The position numbers were made by a program, and so were the translations under genes. Shown here piece after piece: positions 47,481 to 57,846 of a stretch of 64,000 nt of DNA. Position 1 is the stretch's first letter, and every line of letters begins with the position of its first letter. Under the pieces are notes generated by a model. It did no database searches and had not been told where the DNA came from. It worked only from the letters and a program-made list of their open reading frames with translations. This DNA is from Gordius sp. MW1 (Eukaryota; Nematomorpha; Gordioida; Gordea; Gordiidae). The DNA lies in NCBI GenBank assembly GCA_964036665.1, contig OZ038533.1, positions 1,970,001-2,034,000 of the forward strand, read 5' to 3'.

Positions 47481-50210
47481 GAGCGTTGTGCTAAATAACA
47501 ATTTTATTTGCATGACGTAAGCAGGATTAGAATTATAAGGGCTCTACTGTTTCTCCCCTTTCCCCTCCCCTCTCTCCCCTTTATAATAAATTAATCGATA
47601 ATGTGATGTGATGCACAGATGCGCGACGCCGTCAAGTGAATTTAAAAACTTACTTTTGTTCACTGTCATAGGCGTATCTAGGAAATATGATCAGAAAAAA
47701 GCTAATAAAAAATTTAGACCCTAAAATGTACTTGATGTCTTATGAGGTGTATGCCGCATAGCAAATTTGAAAATAAAATTTAAATATATGAAAATGGGTT
47801 AGATATTCAAAAATATGACTTTTAAATATAAGATGTAATAATAATTAGATTAATTAATAAGATATCTAAAAATAAAATAGTATAGATATTCAAAAATGGT
47901 ATAAAAAATGGGATATTCAAAAATGATCTATTAGCTTTTTTTTTAAGCCCCGAAGCCTATTACAACATCTCGTTGTTGTATAATGCCTTTTTGAATTAGG
48001 TTTAGCTGAAATAGATGAACGATTAACTAAGAAAGATATAACAAATACTTAATCTTTCTTTTTATATGGAAATAGATTCTAGAATCTATTTATATTTAGC
48101 TTATATTATAACCCTGATCCTGCCTGATCTCTATGTTACCCTTCTTCTCCTACTGAATTAGTACTAACATTTTCTAAATTAAATTCTAGAATCTCGAGTG
48201 ATTTATAATAATTTGTAAATTACCCTGGCTACTACTTTTCTCCATTGAAAAGTTATTTTTTTAGGGAAGTAGTTATAAATGGAAGAATATTGTTGGAATT
48301 TCATATTAAAATTTCGGAAATGGGATTAGAGCTATTTATCTAAAATTTAAATTTCGTGTAAAATTTATAAATTTTGAACATATAAAAATAGAAAAAGCAA
48401 CGAAAAACGTAATAAAATCAATTAAAAATTTAGAAACCCAGACAATATAATTAATAAAACTTAATAACAAACATAAAAAGTTACCTAAGGTCATTTTTTC
48501 CATTGGTCAGCAGCCAGCACACGGTAAAAGTGGATATAAATTCATAATAGTCAAAAAAACGAAAAAATAATTTTCGAATCACATTTTGGTCAATGGTCAT
48601 TTTTTCATTGGTCAGCAGCCAGGACACGGTAAAAGTGGATATAAATTTATAATAGTCAAATCAAAAACGAAAAAAAAATTTTCGAATCACATTTTGGCCA
48701 ATGGGCATTTTTTTTAATTGGTCAGTACCAACAGATGGTCTATAAATCAAAGTTAGCGAAAAAAAGGAGAAAAAAAAATTTTTGATTCACATTTTGGCCA
48801 ATGGTCATTTTTTTACAGTGGTCAGTAGCCAGCGGACGGCCAAAAAGTCATATTATCAATGATAGTAACAGGAACAATCATAAGAGTCAAAAAAAACGCA
48901 AAAAAAAAATTTCGTTTCACACTTTGGCCAAATGGTCATTTTTTTCCATCGGACAGCAGCCAACGGACGGCCAAAAAGTCATATTATCAATGGTAGTAAC
49001 AGGAACAATCATAATAGTCGAAAAAAAAAGAAAAAAAAAACTTGGATTCACATTTTGGCCAATAGTCATTTTTTTCCATTGGTCAGCAGCCAACGGACGG
49101 CCAAAAAGTCTTATTATCAATGGTAGTAACATGAACAATCATAATAGGCGGAAAAAAACGAAAAAATAAACTTGGATTCACATTTTGGCCAATGGTCATT
49201 TTTTTCCAGTGGTCAGCACCCAACGGACGGCCAAAAAGTCGTAATAGCAATGGTAGTAACAGTTACAATAATAATATTCAAAAAAAAACCCGAGATTCGA
49301 ACCCAAAAACTGGTTAAATTAACAAAAATTAAAAGTGCGTATCTACGTTCGGTTCGGTGCGTGACATCCACGATTCCATTGGTCAGCAGCCAACTGACGG
49401 CCAAAAAGTCTTATTATCAATGGTAGGAACAAGAACAATCATAAAAGTCAAAAAAAAACGCAAAAAAATTTCGCTTCACACTTTGGCCAAATGGTCATTT
49501 TTTTCATTGGTCAGTACCCAGCGGACGACCAAAAAGTCTTATTATCAATGGTAGTAACAGGAACAATCATAATAGTCAAAAAAAACCCGGGATTCGAACC
49601 CAAAAACTAGTTAAATTAACAAAAATTAAAAGTAAACAAAACAAGACACCGAATGCAAACCGAATGCAAGACAAGACACCGAATGCAAGACACCGAATAG
49701 GCGGACAAACAAAATGGAAAGTGATCCCATAAATTGCATAGCAATTAAAAGTAAAACGGTACGGCCTTTGGGATAATTTAGTATATATTGATTATAATTT
49801 TGATTAAAGCTGTTGCCCAGTGGTGCTTTATAGAGCTGTAGCCATGCCTATAGAGCTAAGACCATGTCCAACAGCCATGCGTATAGAGCTGGGACGACGT
49901 CCAGTAGCCATGAAGTACCCCAATTGATTCACAGTGCAGGATTTCATCGAGTAAATCAGTTGCCATGAATCAGTTCCGAGGGCAAAAGCAGAACGATAAA
50001 TTAAATGAATGGGCTAGATGTCAGCAATTGTTTAAAAATTATATTGTTTGTTATACCTATGATTTATTTGAACTTTGATTAAGAAATAAGGTAGATCGCC
50101 GCCTCGACCCTTAGGTTAAACCGCCTCGACCTCGAACTAAAATTGTTACCCCTGTACCTTTATCGGATCGGCAGGACTTCAAGTCTTTGACTTCTCGATA
50201 AAGGGGGAGG

Positions 50211-50824
50211 TGTGGTGTTTCCCCCTCCCTGAATTATTATTACTTATTTTTATTACTTAACGCTTAGCACACGATTGATTATTAGCTTATTTATTTTTGT
50301 TGGTTTGTTTATTCCCCCCCCCCCACACACGCATATAATTATACGCTATTGTGCCAAATCCCTCTACGATTAAAATAGATTTTATTACCCATTTTGATCG
50401 AGCGCTGTTTTGTGATCGAGCACTTTTAATGGCCTTCGCGTTCGCGTTATATTAGCAGAGAATCTAAAGCGTATTTTATTAACATGAATTTGCAAGCGCT
50501 TGTTATTATTTTATTCGGTTCGTTTAAAAAGAAAAGCGCATTCATGTTATTATTAATTTTTATCGTAGTGTTATTATAAAAGAAGGAAAGCACATTCATT
50601 ATTCATTCATTCTTTTTTCTTATATTTGGGTTTAGCGTAGTTGAATAAAAATCTAAATTAAAAAAGGAAAAAGGTAATTGTCCTCCCATTTTGGGGGAGG
50701 ACCTTGAAACACCGAGAAAGGAATTATAGTTCTAAATAGATTGGTGGAATAATTGAGATTATAAAAGATGTTTAATAAATCCCCGTTTAATTCCATCCAT
50801 TCGGCCTGTTGTTGGGATTTATTA
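50211..50824 (+). repeat. 3' LTR of the nested element
   Basis: 614 bp from TGTGGTGTTT to GGGATTTATTA. It closely matches the solo LTR and the 5' LTR, and includes the block AATGGCCTTCGCGTTCGCG and the hairpin TCCTCCCATTTTGGGGGAGGA. Confidence 0.85.
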
Positions 50825-50908
50825 AAGCTAATAAACAATTGTGTGCTACGCGTAAAGTAATAAAAATAAGTAATAATAATTCAGGGAAGGGGGAAACACC
50901 ACAAAATA

Positions 50909-52084
50909 TTATAATAAAAAGAAATTGTTAACTAAGTTTTGATTAGAAAAACATATTATCCAAATATTTTTATTTATCCGACGTTCAAACTACGGTAAAT
51001 AATTGCAAATTAAATTTCTTAGCCTTGTTAATCAGTTATAATCTAAAGCCACTTCAAAACCTCTGGCTTATCTAAAGTTATAATCTAGAAAAATGAGTTT
51101 TCAATAAAATTTAGCGCTAAAGATATTATTAAAAAGATTTAGCAAATAAAAAAATGATATAACAACTAAAAATGCTATAAATATTATTGTATTTCTCTTT
51201 TGCTGTAATGTATCAAATATTTATATGCCATTGAAACAAAATTATGTCATTGTGATTTATATAACCTTACCAATCTTTATTAATAAGATAATTGTACTAG
51301 CTAGCTTCTAACCTATAAGAGGGGTATTGATCTCAAGTGCTTACAGCCAATCTTTTTACACTATCTCTATTGGTACGCCGATTGAATTATGCAATTAAGA
51401 TCATCCCTATCAATTATAATCCCTATATCTATTGCTTACGTAATCTGTCTGACCATAAAATTTTTTTTAATAAAAGTATCAATAACTGTTGCTGGTGCTT
51501 ATTTAAAAATTAGCAGGTTTTACATTGGAAATACCTTGGTAAAGAATCCGGAAATCTAAGGAAGATTTAGCCTTGTCCTAAAAAGAATAGAATAAAATAA
51601 ATATAGTCCATTCAATCAAATTTTTTTTGTTGATTATGATTGGGGAGACTTATAAATTATCATCACACCTATTAAAGGGATATTCGAATTTCATAATTCA
51701 CTCGCTACTATAAAATAATTTAATAAATTGCTATAAAGTTATAGTTGAAATTATGTAAATAAAAATAAAATTGCATTAGCTTGAGCCTTTCAACCCTAAA
51801 AATTTAAGATGACTTAGTAAAGCCTTATATGTACAAAAGTCAAGTTCTTGATTTTGTTTGATTGCATCTTACTGCACAAACGAATTCAATGGATTAATGA
51901 GTTCTGGTTAAAAATTCTGGCTATTCCACACGGTGAATAGGAAAGAGGGAACATAAATAAATTATGCATACTATGCGATACAAAATAAAGCTATTTGCAA
52001 AAGGATCAGCGAGGCAATGCCAAGGCACAATCTGTTTTACACCATTGTACATACAAAGCGGAAGGGCTTAATTTTCAAAAAATA
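50909..52084. other. Intergenic, AT-rich
   Basis: No gene or repeat recognised. Confidence 0.35.
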
Positions 52085-52172
52085 ACATGCAAAAAAATCG
52101 GCATTAGGAATGTTTAACTAATTTTTATAGTAGTATATAGTTTCATTTAATAAAAGATATTATTAAAAAAAA
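52085..52172 (+). mobile_element. LINE 3' end fragment with poly(A)
   Basis: TTTTTATAGTAGTATATAG, TTTCATTTAATAAAAGATAT and an A run at about 52159-52171 match the reverse complement of the 3' end of the LINE fragment at 24553. The copy is severely 5'-truncated; sequence just upstream could not be matched. Confidence 0.7.
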
Positions 52173-52468
52173 AAAAATATGTAGGAATCTTAAATTTTCA
52201 TGCGATAAAGTTATGGGCGAAGGAACTAATTCTTTTGTTTTTCTACACATCAAGACCATTTTTTTTCAATTAGAATTAAAAAAATCTTTACTACGGATTT
52301 TATAAACCACACCTGTATAATTCAACCAAATATTTCAAGCTAAAAATTTTAAAAAGGTAATTAATAAATTATATTAATAATTTTCGCGTAGAGGGAAAAT
52401 AGCTAAGTGCCAATGATTCCCCCCCCCCCCCCCGTTACTAAGCCAATGAAAATGTGGGCACGTGTAGT

Positions 52469-52614
52469 CATGGGCGGGAGGCAGGGAGGGGCGGCTACCC
52501 CCTCTAAATCTAAAAATTAAATAAAATTTTGGGAAAAATTTCAAAAATAATCATTTTGCCCCTCCCTTAAATCCTTATTGCCCCCCTCTAATCCCAATTC
52601 TGGCTACGCCTATG
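52469..52614 (+). mobile_element. CATGGGCGTAGCC MITE (hAT-like), 146 bp
   Basis: Ends CATGGGCGGGAGGC and GGCTACGCCTATG are flanked by the exact 8-bp duplication CGTGTAGT (52461-52468 and 52615-52622). The interior aligns with the copy at 11406. It is preceded by a C run near 52420. Confidence 0.85.
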
Positions 52615-53149
52615 CGTGTAGTTAAATAAAGTTAATCTAAACATAAAAAGCTATGCCGATTGAACTTAAGCAAACCATAGTAAATATTTGACATATTTTT
52701 AATAAATGACATTTCAATTATCTTAAATTGTTTATAATGATTAAATTAACTTTAAAATACCGAATATTGTTATCAAAGATTACTAATCTGTATAAAATAT
52801 CATAGCAACAAAATAGATATGTTTTTACAATTTTAGCTAAGTTCTTTCATAATAGTAAGCGAAAGCGATACAGCAAAATTTAATCTGAAGATATTTAAAT
52901 TGGTAATTAATAACACTGAATTGATCTAGAACTGTGTTTTTTAACCGAAATAAAAAAAATTATATGAAAACTATATAATTTCCTAAATTGATAATTTTTA
53001 AAATGTAATTCATGTCTTCTAGATAAAAGATATACACTATAAGCGAAAAAGATTGGTATCAGAAGAAAAAAGTTTTTTTGTTAAATTTATTTTATTAACA
53101 AAAAATGCACATGGATTTATAAGATTTGCGAACTAATTGATAACAAATA

Positions 53150-53262
53150 TTATTACCTCAATTACACACGACCCCAAAGAATTTTTCTTTATTGCAAAAA
53201 ATCACCATGAAAATAGGTAAATCCAATACAATTTCGATCTATGGATCTATGCTTTTATTTGA
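53150..53262 (+). mobile_element. LINE protein C-terminus fragment
   Basis: ACACACGACCCCAAAGAATT encodes THDPKEFF, and the following bases, allowing one frame change, match the last residues of the LINE at 19620 (EFFYIKQK ... SNTISIHGSM). It is a short 5'-truncated remnant. Confidence 0.65.
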
Positions 53263-55714
53263 GTAATAAACCTTTAGTAGATTAAAAAAAACTAATAAAG
53301 TAATTTAAAAATAAGATTTTTAATTATATGTAATATTTCTTATTTTAAATACTTCGTTTCGGTTAATTTAAAGTGTTAATATGACACTGAAGTTTAACTG
53401 GCTGTATTTTTAAAACAAACTTGAAATTTTGCGCCAATATTATTAGAATCTTTTGCGCTTAATTAAACCATTTATATTCTGACCATAAGTTCACAAATTA
53501 TAGCCATATATTATGTAGGCAATACAAAAATTAAGCCAATATTCTAAAAATATAGGGTTTAAATTTTTTGAGATTTAATTACGAAAAATATTTTAGGCTG
53601 CAAAAATCACCATTATTGACGATCTTTTTTTGTAAAAACAACCTAAATATTTGACGTTAGTGGCGATTTACACCTGAAATATACATATAATTTGGTTGAT
53701 AGTCAAGGTTAAATTAATGCCTGATTCAAACATTTGTGGTCATTTAACTATAATTTTTAGCCGCTAGATGTAGTCTTAATTTTTTAGGATATTTTTTAAA
53801 ATAATTTGGTTAATTGACTCTAAAACTTGTTGTCATAATAAAAGACATTACCATTTTTCCTGCATAATCAGTTCAAAAAATAGTTGCTAAAATACTTATA
53901 ACTTATATATAAAGATAGGTATACCAGATTCATAAATATTTATATATGACTATATTTAGCAGAAAAGATGTAAGCAAAAGTCAATTACTAGGTTTTTAAA
54001 ATATTAAACTGTTATATTTAAACAAATATATTTTACACATCATTTTTCACATAAAATAAAAAATAAAAACTCTTTTAATTCATAAATTTCTAAATAGCAA
54101 AACAAAGTTTTATATAGACATTTTTGTTAAAGCCATTAATATTTTCAAGGTTAATTTATATTATTTCCCATCAATTATATATATAAATATTTTTAAAACC
54201 TAAAAGGCCCAAAAGTTTACAGGATTGTTATAGTCAGTTTTGCTAAGCCACTGAAAATTTTAATAAAGAAGATAAAATGTAAGACAAATTACTTAGAGGT
54301 GAAATGTATAAAAGCATTTGTTTTATAAACCATACATTTAAAAAAGTCTATGCAGACTAATTTACTAAAAAATGAGACCAAGCATATTAAAAATAAACTT
54401 TATGAGCAAATGTATTATTTAGGATATACAAAAATTGAGTAGATCAAAATAAAAGTGCTTGTGTAATAAATCTGAGATTATAAAATTAAATATCAATTCA
54501 TTCATTATAAATAAATAAATTTTAACAAATAAATAATAATTATGAGATATATTATATTTGATCATAAAATGGTTCAATTTGAAAGCCTCTTATAGTGTAC
54601 ATAAAGCCATCCTAAATAACAAACATTTAATGTATAATGCAGTGTATTAAATGATTTTACCCGTATTAAAAAGGGGATGTCAACCCAAAACCCGTGATTT
54701 GGAAGGATTTCATAACCTTGGGCATTTCTAATAAATTTTTTGTACAAAATTCCAAAGAAAAAATAAAGAAAAAGAAGGCCAGATGCTCTATAAATTTATT
54801 AAATTTAAATTAAATTATATGCATACGTTAATAATATAAGCGAGCCTATGGATATAGAGGAAAAATCAAAAATTATCACAGACATCAATCATTCATTTTT
54901 ATATTACACTACATTTGTAAAAAATGGGGAACATGTCTAATTATGAATCAGGCTAAACATTCTCCACTTTTAGGTGACATTTTTCCTATTGTTAAAACGC
55001 GTTGCTTAAACGTTCTCCTACCGAACAACGCATCCGGGTTCGTAAATTTTTACTTGCTTGATTACAAATAAACAAACAACAATGCGCCATTTTTTACATA
55101 TCATTTTTTTTGCTCCATTTATTTATTGAGCTGTGTAATGGTATACACATTTTTTAAATATTTTTTATATACAGTATAGATATTATAAGCCTCAATGGAA
55201 TTTTTGATTGTGGAAATGTGAAAAATATTATCTTGCCTCCAAAATTTAAGAGAAGTTCAGGTTACAACAGAATAAAAAGTAATAATAATATTTTGTTAAT
55301 TTATTTGTACCTAGGGAATAATCGCATATTGAACCAAAAAAGACAATATAACAAGTATATTCATTTAAAAATATAAATTGTTTGAGATCCTCAAACAATA
55401 TATCCTGTGAACAAATCTCTACCAGATGTTTTGAATTTCAATTTATTTAAAGAATGATGTTATATTTTATATATAGAATAAACTATTTGTTATCATCATT
55501 TGTTAGTTCAAACATGGAAAGTATAATACAAAGGCTCTATAAGCTCTGAATCGCATAAGCAAGCCCACTAAAAAAAGAGGGTCAATAGAGATTAAAACAT
55601 AGATATAAATTAATAACTTCAAAACAGGTTTTATAAATCATTAATATACTACATTGTTATTAATAAGTACAAATAACCTAAAATTGCATAGCAATTAATA
55701 GGTTGTTTAAATAA
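53263..55714. other. Intergenic, AT-rich
   Basis: No gene seen on either strand. Near 55674-55704 a short palindrome, AACCTA ... AATTGCATAGCAATT ... TAGGTT, carries the tail motif of the minisatellite family. Confidence 0.35.
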
Positions 55715-55719
55715 GTATG

Positions 55720-56219
55720 TGTGGCATTTGCCGATTATTATTAATAGTTTAAATTTGTTTGCCTCTTTAACGTTTGCATCATTAACTTAATCTTTGGCAA
55801 AATGACACACACACGCGCTTTGATTTTAAATAAACTGTTCTAATAATATATAATGCTATATATCTCGTTCTTGATAACTCATGCACCGCACCTCTTACCG
55901 AATTACTCTTACCAATTTTCCCTTACCGATCTTTCGATTATGAAATCCAGAAAGTTAACATACGTTACACAAGTGCGGCATCAATCAATATCCATATATG
56001 AAAGCTTATATAAATTGAATATCGAAATGCAGAACACCAGATATATTTAATATTTGTAAAATCATCACGATACAACACTTTTACTTTTGGGAGATCATTA
56101 TTAGAATTTAAAAAACGGAATTATATATTTGTGAACGAGATAATAAAGAAAATTATATTTTGGAAAGTTGTTTGATTATTACAAAGAAAAGAAAGAACGT
56201 TATATTGGAGAACGTAATA
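55720..56219 (+). repeat. 5' LTR of the young gypsy element
   Basis: 500 bp, TGTGGCATTTGCCG...GAGAACGTAATA. The 65-codon frame inside is present in both LTRs and is not treated as a gene. Confidence 0.92.
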
Positions 56220-57095
56220 TTGGTGATAGCTCTTTAAATTTACCTATTGGATTAAAGAATATATAAAATGAGGTAAGACAATTTAATTTAATTTAATTAA
56301 AATATATTTAATTTGTTTTTTGTTTTTTTTTCATGGAAAAAACATTTTTGATTTTATTAATTTTGATTTTAATATTTGCTTTGTTACTATATAACAAAAT
56401 TATTCGTATTCTTCTCATTAAAGCATTAATTTTGACAATTTAAATTTAATTAAAAGAAAATAACTTAATATATTTTTTTTCTCTCATTGTTGTTTATAAA
56501 TATTTTATTTGAATACAAAAATAAAATTGTGTCGATTGCATTCATTATTTACAAATTATTTTATTTCTTTTGAAAATGTTTAGTAGACAACCTTCAGTTT
56601 TATTAAATATTTATAATTGTTTATTAAGTGAACGTTTATTAATTATCGCATTAATTCTTTTACTTATTGCAATGTTAGTATTGATTAAAGTTAAAAGAGT
56701 AGAAAAAGTTTGTGTTATTAAGAGTAAGGATAAAAGACGTTGTTTTTTATGTAATAAGATAGGGCACGTCAGGGAAAATTGCTTTCTGAGACATAAAAAT
56801 TTTGGTCAACGAGTACAATTTAATCAACCATATTTTAATAGAGAACATCGAGTACAACCGATGTTTAACGATTGTTGTAAGCATAATTGTAGATGTAATC
56901 CGGAAGGTCAGCGTTCGGTCCAGGAAAGGGCAGGATCATCAAATAATTATAATTGACTACTAGCTAAGTCTAATACGGTTATTGCGCCAAGATTGATATT
57001 TATAAATTTTTTTAATTCGGCGCATGCACCTTTTGTAAATATTAATATTGAGGGTATCAATTTGAGTTTTCTCATTGACACCGGTTCCTCTATTA

Positions 57096-57846
57096 CAGGG
57101 GTTGGCAACGCGGCGCCCGCGGGCGCCATGGCGCCCCGATCGATTTTTAATGCGCCCTCGTTGGACTAATGTAAATGTATGATACTCGTATCTAATAACA
57201 CGCACGTATTTTTTGTTAGTGGGTGATCGTATTTCGATTAGACCAAGCGTAGACCGTGCATTTAAAACTACCAAGTAATCCGAATTTTCTTTTAAAACCC
57301 CTCATGGATAAATGTAAAAGAAATAGAACATATTATTCTAACGATGAATGGGAACATCTATATTGTTTCGTTGATTACCAAGGGAAGTGTATTTGTTTGT
57401 TGTGTAATAATAGTGTTGCGATTCCCAAGAAAAGTAATATTGAACGACATTTTAAGACCGTTCATACAAATTTTGATAGTGACTATCCAATGAACTCTGA
57501 AATTAGAAGACAAAAAATTATTTCTTTAAAATCTTCAAGAACTAACCAGCAAAGCTTTTTTACTAAACCACTGCAACAACATAATGCAGCAACGATCGCG
57601 TCATATAAAATATCGCATTTGCTAGCTAAGAATAAAAAACCATTTACAGATAGATTATAAGAAATTAGCTGAAAATATGGACACCCAAGTTTCACACTGA
57701 ATTGATGACACCAACAAAATAAAGTTATAAAAAATCTGTTTTTTTGATGCCTAGTTATACCTGTTGATTATCTTTAAAATATGCGCCCTCGGTGATTTTC
57801 AAATATAGTATTACGCCCTTAAGGACAAACAGGTTGCCGACCCCTG
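57096..57846 (+). mobile_element. Deleted hAT transposon (CAGGGGTTGGCAAC ends) inside the gypsy protease
   Basis: Ends CAGGGGTTGGCAAC and, inverted, CAGGGGTCGGCAACC are flanked by the exact duplication CTCTATTA (57088-57095 and 57847-57854). At 751 bp it is far shorter than an autonomous hAT. It keeps the first 120 or so residues of a transposase (57256-57660): a BED-like zinc finger CLLC ... HFKTVH (Cys47, Cys50, His65, His70 of the frame), then the family block ending SYKISHLLAKNKKPFTD, after which the catalytic region is gone. GC-rich inverted GCGCCCGCGGGCGC follows the left end. Mobilisation would need a full-length relative elsewhere. Confidence 0.92.

Larger units (their letters stand above)
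46735..49760 (+). repeat. Unclassified minisatellite-bearing repeat, copy C, with GC-hairpin head
   Basis: The order is as in copy A: a hairpin/G-rich head (46741-46960), GGAGAAGGGAAGAGGGGACG, GCAATTTATGGGCGAGAAAGG (about 47019), a long AT-rich middle with MITE scraps, then eight to nine minisatellite units (48485-49600; GGTCAGCAGCCAAC, GGACGGCCAAAAAGTC), GGGATTCGAACCC near 49300 and 49590, and the tail CCCATAAATTGCATAGCAATTA near 49728-49748. It interrupts the LTR element at 45083-50824; GTAAAA on both sides may be its target duplication. Confidence 0.7.
45083..50824 (+). mobile_element. Broken LTR retrotransposon (gypsy-like fossil) inserted in a solo LTR of its own family
   Basis: The 5' LTR starts TGTGGTGTTTCCCC at 45083 and runs to about 46097; it is followed by a primer-binding-like TGGCGCCGGA at 46100. 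The 3' LTR is 50211-50824, preceded by the polypurine tract AAGGGGGAGG (50201-50210). The duplication AAGCT (45078-45082 and 50825-50829) lies inside the older solo LTR. Internal remnants are a gag-like stretch (46110-46530) and about 450 bp before the 3' LTR with repeated TATAGAGCT motifs. No pol domain is recognisable. Two further insertions sit inside: 45375-45753 in the 5' LTR and the minisatellite repeat at 46735-49760. Heavily broken. Confidence 0.8.
44468..50903 (-). mobile_element. Solo LTR (fossil) split by a later insertion of the same family
   Basis: The LTR reads on the minus strand from TGTGGTGTTTCCCCC at 50903 to ...GGGATTTATTA at 44468. Only 44468-45082 and about 50825-50903 belong to it; the middle is a later LTR retrotransposon. 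The 5-bp duplication AAATA lies at 44463-44467 and 50904-50908. Without the insert it is about 690 bp. No internal coding part accompanies it. Confidence 0.85.

Noticed and set aside
49560-49620. Possible tRNA gene around GGGTTCGAATCCC (minus strand)
   Set aside because: Only a T-arm-like segment and T run are present; no A box, acceptor stem or anticodon arm could be drawn.
55853-56050. 65-codon frame also present at 61522-61719
   Set aside because: It lies inside both LTRs, so its duplication is explained by the LTR and there is no sign of a protein family.
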